Part shown: piece by piece, positions 19,967-27,860 of the stretch
How positions within the stretch are numbered: position 1 is the stretch's first letter
Layout of the letters: each line of letters starts with the position of its first letter
Origin: Lachnospiraceae bacterium
GTDB lineage: Bacteria; Bacillota; Clostridia; Lachnospirales; Lachnospiraceae
Assembly (NCBI GenBank): GCA_017509985.1
Contig: JAFWOE010000014.1
Coordinates: 1 to 44,778 of the forward strand
DNA: 44,778 nucleotides
Direction: 5' to 3'
The notes under the pieces: model-generated
What the model saw: the letters and a program-made list of their open reading frames with translations, nothing else
What the model was told of the DNA's origin: nothing
Database searches by the model: none
Made by a program: the position numbers and the translations under genes

Positions 19967-20731
19967 ATGATCTTTGATACGCACGCGCATTATGATGACG
20001 AAAAATTCGATCCGGACCGGGACGAACTGCTTCTGTCCCTGAAGGACGCAGGGATCGGCCGGATCATTAACGTGATGTCTGACATGGACAGCCTTGAATC
20101 CACCCGGGACCTGACCGAGCGTTATCCGTTTGTTTACGGGGCCGCCGGGATCCACCCGAGCGACATCCGCGAACTGACGATGGAAGACATGGAGCGGGTG
20201 CGGCAGTTCTGCCGTCATGAAAAATGCGTTGCCGTGGGCGAGATCGGACTGGATTATTACTGGGATAAAGACAACCCGGAACAGCAGCGCTTCTGGTTTG
20301 AGTTTCAGGCGGATATGGCACGGGAAGAAAAACTTCCGGTCATCGTTCATTCCAGGGATGCCGCAGAAGATACGGTTTCGATCGCAAAAGAAGCCGGACT
20401 TGCCGATACCGGCGGTGTCATGCACTGCTTTTCCTATTCAAAAGAGATCGCAAAAGCGCTGCTGGATATGGGACTTTATCTCGGCATCGGTGGCGTGATA
20501 ACTTTTAAAAATGCCAGAAAACTGGCGGAAACCGTCGAGTATTCCCCGCTGGACAGGCTTCTTCTGGAAACCGACTGTCCGTATCTTGCTCCCGAGCCTT
20601 ACAGGGGGAAACGGAATTCTTCGCTGTACCTTCCTTTTGTGGCGGACCGGATCGCGGAAATCAAAGGGATCACCTCCGAAGAAGTTATTCGTATAACGCG
20701 TGAAAACGCCATGAGGTTATTCGGGATTTGA
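19967..20731 (+). CDS. TatD-family metal-dependent hydrolase (putative DNase)
   Basis: A 254-residue TIM-barrel hydrolase. Metal ligands are visible: DTHAHYDD (His6, His8), VGEIGLDYYW (Glu, about 85), VIVHSRDA (His, about 125), VMHCFSY (His, about 150) and LLLETDCPYLAPEP (Asp, about 200). TatD proteins are Mg-dependent DNases/repair nucleases. It lies 6 bases after metG, the usual arrangement, and its TGA overlaps the TTG start of glgB. Confidence 0.95.
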   Translation: MIFDTHAHYDDEKFDPDRDELLLSLKDAGIGRIINVMSDMDSLESTRDLTERYPFVYGAAGIHPSDIRELTMEDMERVRQFCRHEKCVAVGEIGLDYYWDKDNPEQQRFWFEFQADMAREEKLPVIVHSRDAAEDTVSIAKEAGLADTGGVMHCFSYSKEIAKALLDMGLYLGIGGVITFKNARKLAETVEYSPLDRLLLETDCPYLAPEPYRGKRNSSLYLPFVADRIAEIKGITSEEVIRITRENAMRLFGI

Positions 20732-22650
20732 AAAAGATAATAACAGCTGAAAAGCAGAATAATGAACATTTTGTAACAGATCTCGACCTGTATCTGTTCG
20801 GAAAAGGGCGGCATTACGAGATCTATGACAAACTGGGCGCTCATGTCGGTGTAAAAAACGGACAAAAGGGCGTTCATTTTGCTTTATGGGCACCAAATGC
20901 GAAAAGTGTACGTGTTATCGGCGAGTTCAACAACTGGAATACCGAATGCGAGCCGATGGAAAAGATCAGCGACATGGGCCTTTTCGAAACGTTCATTCCC
21001 GGGGCAGTTCCTGAACAGCTCTATAAATACTATATAGAGACCCCGTTCGGATATTATCTGTACAAAGCGGATCCCTATGCGTTCTGGGCCCAGCTGCGGC
21101 CCGGCACGGCTTCCAAGATCTATGAGAACAAAGAGTATAACTGGGAAGATGCCGAATGGCTGCAGAAAAGAAAAGAGTCTACACCGGATAATACCGCTCT
21201 TTCCATTTATGAAGTACATCCGGGTTCCTGGAGAAAGGACGGTTCTACAGGGAGGGACCAGGGCTTTTACGATTACATCCGGTTTGCCCATGAACTGGTC
21301 GGTTATGTGAAATACATGGGGTATACTCATGTGGAACTGATCGGGATCGCAGAGCACCCGCTGGATGCTTCCTGGGGCTATCAGGTTACAGGCTACTATG
21401 CTCCGACGTCGAGATACGGTTCGCCAGATGAGTTTAAATACCTTGTCAATTATCTGCATAAACATGGTATCGGCGTCATTCTGGACTGGGTTCCCGCCCA
21501 TTTCCCGAAAGACGAGCAGGGGCTTGCGTATTTTGACGGATACGCGGTCTATGAGCACGAGGATCCCAGAAAAGGCGAACATCCGGACTGGGGAACAAAA
21601 GTATTTAATTACGGCAGACCGCAGGTCGCGAACTTCCTGATTGCAAATGCGCTTTTCTGGATCGAAAAGTACCATCTGGACGGACTGCGGGTGGACGCGG
21701 TTGCATCCATGCTGTATCTGGATTTCGGCAGGGGGGACAACTGGGTCGCAAACGAATACGGCGGCAGGGAAAACCTGGAAGCGATCGAACTGCTGAAGCA
21801 TCTGAACTCTGTCATGGCAGAAAGAAATCCCGGGGCAATGATGATCGCCGAAGATTCCACTGCCTGGCCGAAGGTCACTGCACCGGCAGAGGATGACGGT
21901 CTTGGATTCACTTACAAGTGGAACATGGGCTGGATGCATGACTTTACGGATTATCTGAAACTGGACGCCGTATACCGGAAATATCATCACAATGATATGA
22001 CTTTTGCGCTGACATATACCTACAGCGAGAATTATATTCTGGTCCTCTCTCATGACGAAGTGGTCCATCTGAAGAAATCCATGTTTGAAAAATTCCCCGG
22101 TGATGACCAGGCGCGCTTTTCGGATCTTAAAACGGCCTATACCTTTATGATGGGGCATCCCGGGAAAAAGCTGCTGTTTATGGGAAGCGAATTCGGACAG
22201 AGGAGGGAATGGAGCGAAGCACGCGCCCTGGACTGGGATATCCTCGGGGATGAACGCAACCGGAAGCTGCAGGAATATGTAAAAGATCTCCTTCACATCT
22301 ACAGTGAGTATCCGGCAGTCTACATGCGTGATAAGAACCCGCTCACCTTTGAGTGGATCAATGCCGATGATGCCGGAAGAAGCATTTTCAGCTTCGTCCG
22401 CTGGAATCCGACCGGGGAGGAAAACCTTCTGTTCGTCTGCAACTTTACGCCGGTCGACCGGCCGGACTACTGTGTGGGAGTACCCCGTCCCGGAAAGTAT
22501 GAGCTGATCCTGGAGTCGGAAGGAGAACGGTTCGGCGGCAGCGGAAAGATCGAAACGATCCTGGAAGCGACCGAAGAAGAGTGCGACAGAAGACCCTGGC
22601 GGATCACGTTTCCGCTGAAAGGATTTGAATCCGTGATCTTCCGGTTTTAA
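20728..22650 (+). CDS. glgB: 1,4-alpha-glucan branching enzyme
   Basis: A 640-residue GH13 enzyme making alpha-1,6 branches in glycogen. An N-terminal carbohydrate-binding module 48 is visible at about 45-135 (GVHFALWAPNAKSVRVIGEFNNW). In the catalytic barrel, HPLDASWGYQVTGYYAPTSR, DGLRVDAVASMLY (nucleophile Asp, about 327), MIAEDSTAWP (Glu, about 374) and LSHDEVVHLKKSM (Asp, about 443) hold the three acid residues. The start is a TTG overlapping the tatD stop (TTGA) with only a weak GAGG site upstream, so translation is probably coupled. No other glycogen genes lie in the window. Confidence 0.95.
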   Translation: MKKIITAEKQNNEHFVTDLDLYLFGKGRHYEIYDKLGAHVGVKNGQKGVHFALWAPNAKSVRVIGEFNNWNTECEPMEKISDMGLFETFIPGAVPEQLYKYYIETPFGYYLYKADPYAFWAQLRPGTASKIYENKEYNWEDAEWLQKRKESTPDNTALSIYEVHPGSWRKDGSTGRDQGFYDYIRFAHELVGYVKYMGYTHVELIGIAEHPLDASWGYQVTGYYAPTSRYGSPDEFKYLVNYLHKHGIGVILDWVPAHFPKDEQGLAYFDGYAVYEHEDPRKGEHPDWGTKVFNYGRPQVANFLIANALFWIEKYHLDGLRVDAVASMLYLDFGRGDNWVANEYGGRENLEAIELLKHLNSVMAERNPGAMMIAEDSTAWPKVTAPAEDDGLGFTYKWNMGWMHDFTDYLKLDAVYRKYHHNDMTFALTYTYSENYILVLSHDEVVHLKKSMFEKFPGDDQARFSDLKTAYTFMMGHPGKKLLFMGSEFGQRREWSEARALDWDILGDERNRKLQEYVKDLLHIYSEYPAVYMRDKNPLTFEWINADDAGRSIFSFVRWNPTGEENLLFVCNFTPVDRPDYCVGVPRPGKYELILESEGERFGGSGKIETILEATEEECDRRPWRITFPLKGFESVIFRF

Positions 22651-22665
22651 GTTCACTGCTGAGGT

Positions 22666-23319
22666 TCACAGAAATGTCCTGATGAGCAGCAGAACAGCCA
22701 GATGGACCGGATAAAAGAGATAAAATGCGTATTTGCCCGCGGTTCGGAACCGGCCGCGGGTCTCTTTATAGGCATAGAGCGGGATCACGGAAAGAAAAGC
22801 GCCGACCGTGCCGTAGCCGGCGGCCAGCGGTAAGCAGGCGATCAGGCCGCTCTGATAGAAAGGCATATTTCTTGTATAATAAAAGACCGCAATGACCAGG
22901 ATCCCCCAGAAAGAATAGTCCAGCTTCAGGAAATAAGCGGCGGCCCCGAAACCGGCGGTGACCAGGAGCTGAACCGGGAGGCGCCGGTCCAGCTTTTCCA
23001 GTATACAGAGCATGACCAGCCCGAGCAGCAGAAGAAAAATGATGTTCTGGTTCTGCCAGTAAAAGAGCCTGCGGTAAAACAGGCTGTCGTAGATCAATTC
23101 GGAAGCCAGGGCAGTGATGAGCTTGTTCCGGGCGTATTTCAGCCTGCTTCGCGTATAGATAAAGCCGCGGACGATCATAAAGGCAAAGAGCGGGAACGCC
23201 ACCCTGCCTATGGTCAGCCGGACGATGGATGCTGCTGCGGACCCCTCAAAAAACACATAGCAGATATGGTCGATGAGCATGGTCACGCAGGCGATGATTT
23301 TCAGATACAGTCGGTTCAT
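22666..23319 (-). CDS. TraX-family membrane protein
   Basis: A 217-residue, highly hydrophobic protein with about seven to eight membrane segments. The start LYLKIIACVTMLIDHICYVF and the later GRVAFPLFAFMIVRGFIYTRS match the TraX family, named after the F-pilin N-acetylase. The near C-terminal YPVHLAVLLLIR (His in the last helix) is also typical. Chromosomal copies in Firmicutes are probably acyltransferases of unknown substrate, not conjugation proteins; no conjugation genes are nearby. There is no ribosome-binding site before the ATG, and the promoter position predicts a leaderless mRNA. Confidence 0.88.
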   Translation of the reverse strand: MNRLYLKIIACVTMLIDHICYVFFEGSAAASIVRLTIGRVAFPLFAFMIVRGFIYTRSRLKYARNKLITALASELIYDSLFYRRLFYWQNQNIIFLLLLGLVMLCILEKLDRRLPVQLLVTAGFGAAAYFLKLDYSFWGILVIAVFYYTRNMPFYQSGLIACLPLAAGYGTVGAFLSVIPLYAYKETRGRFRTAGKYAFYLFYPVHLAVLLLIRTFL

Positions 23320-23325
23320 AACTGC

Positions 23326-23354
23326 ATTATAGGGAGAATTATCCCGGATGACAA
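23326..23354 (-). promoter_or_regulatory. Promoter placing +1 at the TraX start codon (leaderless)
   Basis: On the minus strand TTGTCA (23354-23349) and TATAAT (23331-23326) are separated by exactly 17 bases. Only six bases (GCAGTT) lie between the -10 box and the ATG at 23319, so the expected first transcribed base is the A of the ATG. Confidence 0.65.
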
Positions 23355-23529
23355 GACGAGGCGAGAAACTGCCAGTGATGACCGCAGAACAGGCCGGCAG
23401 CAGGTCCGTATCGGAAACGGCCGGCAGGGCCGTCGGATATTCAGCGGTGATTTGCTCGTTGACGGATCATCGTAAATGACGCAAAATAGTAATCGGATGA
23501 AAAACTGATTCAGGATGCGGAGGTTTGCA

Positions 23530-24840
23530 ATGAGTTATCAGGACTGTCTCAAACTTTATGATGAAAAAAAAGGCTCTCTTTCCGACTGCCTTGATCTTAT
23601 CCGGTCCGGAGACGTTATCTGGACATCCAACAATTATAATGAACCGACAACATTTTTTTCCCATCTGCATGAGATTGCGGACAGGGTGGAAAATGTTTTC
23701 GTCTATAAAAGCCGAATCGGCGATTATCCGTTCATGATGAGAGAGAATATGAACGGAAGGATCAACTTCGGCAATTACTTCTACGGACCCAATTACAGGG
23801 CTGCACATAAACTGAAGAACTGCACCTTCTATCCGGTGGATCTTCCGAATTATTATAAAAATGCTTCCCGGCACAAACCGTGGAATGTCTTCGTCGCGCA
23901 GGTATCCCCGATGACGGAGGACGGTCTGTTTTATCTCGGCATGAACCAGACATTTGAAGATGAGCTTGTCCGGGATGCGCTGGCGGACAACAAGACGATC
24001 ATTCTGGAGGTCAATTCACAGCTGACATGGATGCGCGGCGCGACAGCGATCCCGATCCAGGCGGTGACCATGCTGTATGAGGATGACAAGCCCGAATACA
24101 CCACGCCTCCCATCGTCTGTTCCGACGACGAAATTAAGATCGGCATGATCGTTGCGGATATCATTGAAGACGGCGACACGATCCAGATGGGGATCGGCGG
24201 GATCCCGAATGCGGTCGGCGATTTCCTTGTTGATAAAAAAGACCTGGGACTGCATACCGAGCAGTTCACCTCTTCCATGGCGACCCTGATCGAAAAAGGA
24301 GTGATCACCGGTTCGAGAAAAGCCTATGATGCCGGCGAGCATGTCGGCGTTTTTGCCGACGGTACTCATGAACTGTATCAGGCGCTGCACAGCAATCCGG
24401 CCTGCATCATGAAACCCGGATGTAAAGTCGTAAACCCCGGAGCCATAGCGCGCCAGGACCATATGGTAGCGATCAACACCTGTATCGAAATGGATCTCAC
24501 CGGCCAGGTCAGCGCGGAGTCGCTGGGACCGGAGCAGTTTTCCGGTTCGGGCGGAGGCTTCTGTTTTACACTGGGAACTTATTACGCGGAACACGGCAAG
24601 GGGATCATGGCGTTCACTTCCAAAACCAAAAAGGGCCTTTCCAAGATCGTGCCCCAGCTGAAACCCGGAGCGATCGTAACGCATCAGCGCAATTATGTGG
24701 ATTTTGTCGTTACGGAGTACGGGGCAGTACGGCTGAAAGGCTGCAGTGTTTCCGAAAGGGCAAAAATGCTCATTTCCATTGCGCATCCCGACGACAGGGA
24801 GGCGCTGACCCAGGAAGCAAAGAAACTGAATTATTTCTGA
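23530..24840 (+). CDS. Acetyl-CoA hydrolase/transferase family, 4-hydroxybutyrate CoA-transferase-like
   Basis: About 436 residues. The two-domain class I CoA-transferase fold of the AbfT/Cat type is recognisable from MGIGGIPNAV (about 218) and the C-terminal PGAIARQDHMVAIN, EMDLTGQVSAESLG and YVDFVVTEYGAV. The catalytic Glu that forms the glutamyl-CoA thioester is in LGLHTEQFTSS (about 244). It moves CoA between acetyl-CoA and a short-chain acid such as 4-hydroxybutyrate or butyrate. The start is set at ATG 23530 because CGGAGG lies six bases before it; the in-frame ATG at 23515 lies upstream of that site. It is a single gene without the usual 4-hydroxybutyryl-CoA dehydratase neighbours. Confidence 0.9.
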   Translation: MSYQDCLKLYDEKKGSLSDCLDLIRSGDVIWTSNNYNEPTTFFSHLHEIADRVENVFVYKSRIGDYPFMMRENMNGRINFGNYFYGPNYRAAHKLKNCTFYPVDLPNYYKNASRHKPWNVFVAQVSPMTEDGLFYLGMNQTFEDELVRDALADNKTIILEVNSQLTWMRGATAIPIQAVTMLYEDDKPEYTTPPIVCSDDEIKIGMIVADIIEDGDTIQMGIGGIPNAVGDFLVDKKDLGLHTEQFTSSMATLIEKGVITGSRKAYDAGEHVGVFADGTHELYQALHSNPACIMKPGCKVVNPGAIARQDHMVAINTCIEMDLTGQVSAESLGPEQFSGSGGGFCFTLGTYYAEHGKGIMAFTSKTKKGLSKIVPQLKPGAIVTHQRNYVDFVVTEYGAVRLKGCSVSERAKMLISIAHPDDREALTQEAKKLNYF

Positions 24841-24897
24841 ATGAGACAGCGGTCCTCCGACCGGTGATTAATTTCAAATTCCGCTTTACAAATCGTA

Positions 24898-24918
24898 AAT
24901 ACGTGTTATAAACGTATT
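24898..24918. repeat. Perfect inverted repeat AATACGT-N7-ACGTATT
   Basis: Seven-base arms at 24898-24904 and 24912-24918 around GTTATAA, in the 216-base gap after the CoA-transferase. It has no T tract, so it looks more like a protein binding site than a terminator. Confidence 0.45.
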
Positions 24919-25004
24919 ATAAAACAGTGCGCGGTGTCCGGCCGGAGGGATTCCGGGACCGGGGCAAAGCCGGGAACTGTTCTTAACTGAAAAATAATAC
25001 ATCC

Positions 25005-25045
25005 GCCGCATTCTGCGGCAGCAGCGTTTCCGGTTCAGGGAAACG
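25005..25045. repeat. Two consecutive perfect hairpins before the truncated peptidase-like ORF
   Basis: GCCGCA (25005-25010) pairs with TGCGGC (25014-25019), and CGTTTCC (25025-25031) with GGAAACG (25039-25045). Both are short and lack a U tract. They occupy the leader directly ahead of the ORF at 25057, where they could mask its weak ribosome site. The rest of the gap (24841-24897 and 24919-25004) shows nothing I recognise. Confidence 0.4.
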
Positions 25046-25056
25046 TTCACCTGAAA

Positions 25057-25320
25057 ATGATCTTAAAACTGAATATTCTTGTTTTTACTGCCGTTACAGC
25101 CTTCATGGATCTGAAATGGTGGAAAGTCAAAAACCTCTGGCTGCTGGCTGGCGCCGGCGGAGGAGTCTTTTATCAGCTCTTTTACAGCGGAAGCCCGGGG
25201 ATACTGCAGGGCCTTTTCGGAATGGTAGTCCCGGCCCTTCTGTTGGGGTTCTTCTGGTATCACGGCCTGATCGGGGCCGCTGACGTTCGTTTTCTGCGCA
25301 GCCTGTTTGATCCTGTCTGA
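25057..25320 (+). CDS. Short membrane protein resembling a truncated A24 prepilin peptidase
   Basis: An 87-residue hydrophobic ORF with three predicted helices. The segment TAVTAFMDLKWWKVKNLWLLAG resembles the first Asp region of A24 (CpaA/TadV-like) peptidases (usually D-x-R-x-R-x-I-P-N). HGLIGAADVRFLRSL resembles their second active-site motif (G-x-G-D-x-K/R-L). A complete small peptidase is about 140-170 residues, so the last membrane helices are missing. I see no continuation in another frame downstream. The ribosome site is weak (CAGGGA, far from the ATG). It may be a decaying gene or a short family variant; no tad/pilus genes are nearby. Confidence 0.5.
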   Translation: MILKLNILVFTAVTAFMDLKWWKVKNLWLLAGAGGGVFYQLFYSGSPGILQGLFGMVVPALLLGFFWYHGLIGAADVRFLRSLFDPV

Positions 25321-25413
25321 TAAAGAGAAACACGGACCATATTAACAATATGCCTTTAAATATAAACCGCTTTTTGTGCAAACAGAAAAAGAACAGCTGA
25401 GAATTATTGCAAG

Positions 25414-25442
25414 TTGACAATATACGGGCATTGAAATATAAT
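25414..25442 (+). promoter_or_regulatory. Full-consensus sigma-A promoter of the ABC importer
   Basis: TTGACA at 25414-25419, a 17-base spacer, and TATAAT at 25437-25442, with no mismatch to consensus. It predicts very strong transcription of the binding protein. Confidence 0.85.
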
Positions 25443-25455
25443 CATCTCGTCATAT

Positions 25456-25489
25456 TATTCTCTTTATAATAGTATTAATTAAGAGAATA
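25456..25489. promoter_or_regulatory. Candidate operator: long palindrome just downstream of the promoter
   Basis: TATTCTCTT (25456-25464) is mirrored by AAGAGAATA (25481-25489), nine bases each, centred about 30 bases after the -10 box. An upstream palindrome, CATATT-AAC-AATATG (25338-25352), is also present. The placement suits a repressor that blocks the strong promoter, but no regulator gene sits beside it. Confidence 0.45.
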
Positions 25490-25517
25490 CAGATCTAAAG
25501 ATCTAAGGAGGAGAAAA

Positions 25518-26732
25518 ATGAAAACCAAAAGAATTTTTGCAATCCTGCTCGCAGCTGTTATGATGCTTGCTCTTGCAGCCTGCGGAAACAGCAGCGCAGC
25601 ACCTGCAGCAGAAGCCAAATCCGAAGCAGCAGCACCTGCAGCAGAAGCCAAATCTGAAGCAGCAGCACCTGCAGCAGAAGCATCTTCCGCAGCAGCTCCG
25701 GCAGAAGAAGCAGCCGGCGAAACCTATACGATCGGTGTTACGACCTGGGGTTCCGGCGTTCCGATCCTTGATATGTTCGGAAATGAAAACGAATATGTAC
25801 TTGGCCTGCTCGGCATGAAAACAAACCGTGTCAGCGATGACTTTACAGCTGACAAGCAGGTAACCAACGTTCAGACCCTGATCTCTGCAGGCGTTAACGG
25901 CATCGTTAACCAGGGCTCCGGCGTTACCACGATCCCGCAGATGGCTGAGCTCTGCAAACAGGCCGGCATCCCGATCGTCTTCAACGTATCCTGCGGTCTG
26001 GAAGAAGACCTTGAAGCCCTTCAGAAGAACAACGAGTTCTATGTAGGCGCGATCGACCTTGATATGTACCTTGACGGACAGATGATGGGTCAGAAAGCTT
26101 ACGAAGACGGCTGCCGTACCGCTACCATGATCGGCGGAAACGTAGGTGACCAGGATATCGACAAACGTATGAACGGCTTCACCGACAAGTTCGAAGAACT
26201 CGGCGGAAAAGTTCTTGCAAACGCACGCTGCACGGATAACTCCGAATGCCCGACCAAGGCAGAGGATATGCTTTCCGCAAACAGCGAGGCAGACTGCATC
26301 TACGCAACAGTAGGTGACTATGTAGCCGGCTCCATGTCCGCTATCGAGAACCTTGGACTGGATACAAAAATCTACTGCTCCTGCACAGACGAAGATTCTG
26401 CTAAATACATCCTGGAAGGCAAAATCGCAGCCGGCAACGACGGTATCGGACTTGCCTGCGCGATCGCTCCGGCTCTTCTGATCAACTACCTTGACGGACA
26501 TCAGATCCTGAATGACGAAGGACTTGCTCCCCGTCTTCAGACTCAGCCGATCACCGTAACAGCAGAGAATGCTCAGGAATACATCGATTTCTTCTATGGA
26601 AGCCACGCATTCACAGAAGAAATGTTCACGAACCTCGTATGGCGCTGCAATCCGGATGTAACCTATGCAGATTTTGAGGACCTTATGAAGAACCTCAACT
26701 TCGATTACATTCGTGAGATGCACAACAAGTAA
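25518..26732 (+). CDS. Sugar-type ABC transporter substrate-binding lipoprotein
   Basis: A 404-residue secreted lipoprotein. MKTKR plus a hydrophobic stretch ends in the lipobox LAAC with Cys22 as the lipidated residue. A low-complexity Ala/Glu/Lys linker (about 27-68) follows, containing an 11-residue tandem repeat. The type I periplasmic-binding fold (Peripla_BP_4, ribose/galactose-like) starts near YTIGVTTWGSG and runs to the end. AGGAGG lies directly upstream. Codon choice looks strongly biased, as in a highly expressed gene. The ligand is unknown; the following permease-ATPase-permease set is of the ribose/BPL type. Confidence 0.9.
   Translation: MKTKRIFAILLAAVMMLALAACGNSSAAPAAEAKSEAAAPAAEAKSEAAAPAAEASSAAAPAEEAAGETYTIGVTTWGSGVPILDMFGNENEYVLGLLGMKTNRVSDDFTADKQVTNVQTLISAGVNGIVNQGSGVTTIPQMAELCKQAGIPIVFNVSCGLEEDLEALQKNNEFYVGAIDLDMYLDGQMMGQKAYEDGCRTATMIGGNVGDQDIDKRMNGFTDKFEELGGKVLANARCTDNSECPTKAEDMLSANSEADCIYATVGDYVAGSMSAIENLGLDTKIYCSCTDEDSAKYILEGKIAAGNDGIGLACAIAPALLINYLDGHQILNDEGLAPRLQTQPITVTAENAQEYIDFFYGSHAFTEEMFTNLVWRCNPDVTYADFEDLMKNLNFDYIREMHNK
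25596..25682 (+). repeat. 33-bp tandem repeat encoding the lipoprotein linker (about 2.6 copies)
   Basis: Copies start at 25596, 25629 and 25662, the last partial. Copies 1 and 2 differ by one silent base in the codon before the final Glu-Ala. Each encodes AAPAAEAKSEA. It lies between the lipobox and the folded domain, so copy-number change would only alter tether length. Confidence 0.85.
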
Positions 26733-26769
26733 ATCTTTGTAAAGATCTGAACTTGTATTAAGAAAAATG

Positions 26770-26800
26770 GTACAGCCTGCCGCTTTGGGGCAGGCTGTAC
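26770..26800 (+). promoter_or_regulatory. Strong intercistronic hairpin after the binding-protein gene
   Basis: GTACAGCCTGCC (26770-26781) pairs perfectly with GGCAGGCTGTAC (26789-26800) around a 7-base loop. No run of T follows, so it is more likely a partial terminator or a 3' stabiliser that keeps binding-protein mRNA in excess over the downstream transporter mRNA. Confidence 0.7.
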
Positions 26801-26867
26801 TTGAAAAAGGCAATATTCTCTACTGATTTTTTTATAATTTCCACAGCGAGGAAAGAGGAGATTGGGA

Positions 26868-27860
26868 GTGTCAAACGAAAAAACCAGTGATCTGACCATT
26901 GAACTGAAAAAGGAGCGCGCCGGACAAATCAAGTTTGCGATCGGTTTCGTTGTTGTCTTTTTCGCTCTGCTGGTCCTGTTTCACGTAATTACAGGCGGAC
27001 AGTTCCTCAGCGGTGATAAGATCACCGTCGTACTGCTGCATTCCATCTGGCCGACCTTTGCGGCCTGGGCGCTCTGCTTTATTTTCGCAAGCGGATATAC
27101 CGATCTTTCATTAGGCGGTATCATGGTCCTCGGCTCGGTTTCGGCCTGCATATTCGGTAACTGGTACGGCTATATCGGTGTCGTCTTGGGCGGCCTGATC
27201 GTCGGACTTGTACTGACTTTTATCAATTTTAATATCTTTGCGTTTACGAAGATTCCTTCCTGGATCGCAAGTATCATTCTTGCGCTTATCTATGAGGCCA
27301 TCGCTTTCGGCATGAAGATGGGCGCTTCGACAAAATCCCTGGTAGATACAGAACTGAATCGTGATTACCGACTGCTCGGCAAACTGCCGTGGAGCTTTAT
27401 CATCATGCTGGTCTGCCTGGTCATTGTTTATTATATCTATAACCGTACAACGGTCGGAACCAATATCCGGGCGATCGGCGGCAATGCCGACGTATCCAAG
27501 GCTCTGGGCATCAACATCACCAAAACCCTGCTGGGCATCGGTGTTATTTCCGGCATCCTGGTCGGTATCGCCTGCTTCATGCAGGAGAGCTATGCCGGCC
27601 GTGTTACAGTCAAAACGGGTCTGACCAGTATTAACATGATCCTCCAGCCGATGGCGATCTATCTGCTGGCAAAAGTACTGGAAAAGAAGATGAATATCAT
27701 CATCGCAGTTCCGTTTTGCTCCTTCATCATTTATGCAGTATTCAACGTCCTGTCGAGCCTCGGCGTTCCTTCCGGAACACTCCAGGAATCCGTACTGGGA
27801 CTTTTCATCGTCGTCTTTGGTGTAATCGGTCAGATGGGAGTAAAGGGGGTCGTCAAATGA
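26868..27860 (+). CDS. ABC transporter permease, ribose-type
   Basis: About 330 residues with eight to ten membrane helices, of the BPD_transp_2 family used by ribose- and nucleoside-type importers. The family's GTNIRAIGGNADVSKALGI segment (about 200-218) marks the cytoplasmic coupling loop. A TTG at 26862 lies only one base from the AGAGGAG site, whereas GTG at 26868 has seven bases of spacing, so GTG is chosen. It is 135 bases after the binding protein, with the strong hairpin between, and its TGA overlaps the ATPase ATG (ATGA). Confidence 0.9.
   Translation: MSNEKTSDLTIELKKERAGQIKFAIGFVVVFFALLVLFHVITGGQFLSGDKITVVLLHSIWPTFAAWALCFIFASGYTDLSLGGIMVLGSVSACIFGNWYGYIGVVLGGLIVGLVLTFINFNIFAFTKIPSWIASIILALIYEAIAFGMKMGASTKSLVDTELNRDYRLLGKLPWSFIIMLVCLVIVYYIYNRTTVGTNIRAIGGNADVSKALGINITKTLLGIGVISGILVGIACFMQESYAGRVTVKTGLTSINMILQPMAIYLLAKVLEKKMNIIIAVPFCSFIIYAVFNVLSSLGVPSGTLQESVLGLFIVVFGVIGQMGVKGVVK

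Noticed and set aside
20884-22656. Long reverse-strand ORF of 590 codons opposite glgB
   Set aside because: It mirrors glgB almost exactly, has no recognisable domain and is rich in residues produced by antisense reading. It is a shadow of the real gene.
22666-23319. TraX gene as evidence for a conjugative element
   Set aside because: Chromosomal TraX-family proteins are common, and no relaxase, coupling protein or type IV secretion gene lies nearby.
23530-24840. CoA-transferase as part of the polyphenol cluster
   Set aside because: It lies about 10 kb away with unrelated operons between, and has no shared regulatory element; a metabolic link is possible but not shown by the sequence.
24841-25056. 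Possible CRISPR array or repeat cluster in the palindrome-rich gap
   Set aside because: The dyads are all different in sequence and not regularly spaced; no direct repeat recurs and no cas gene is present.
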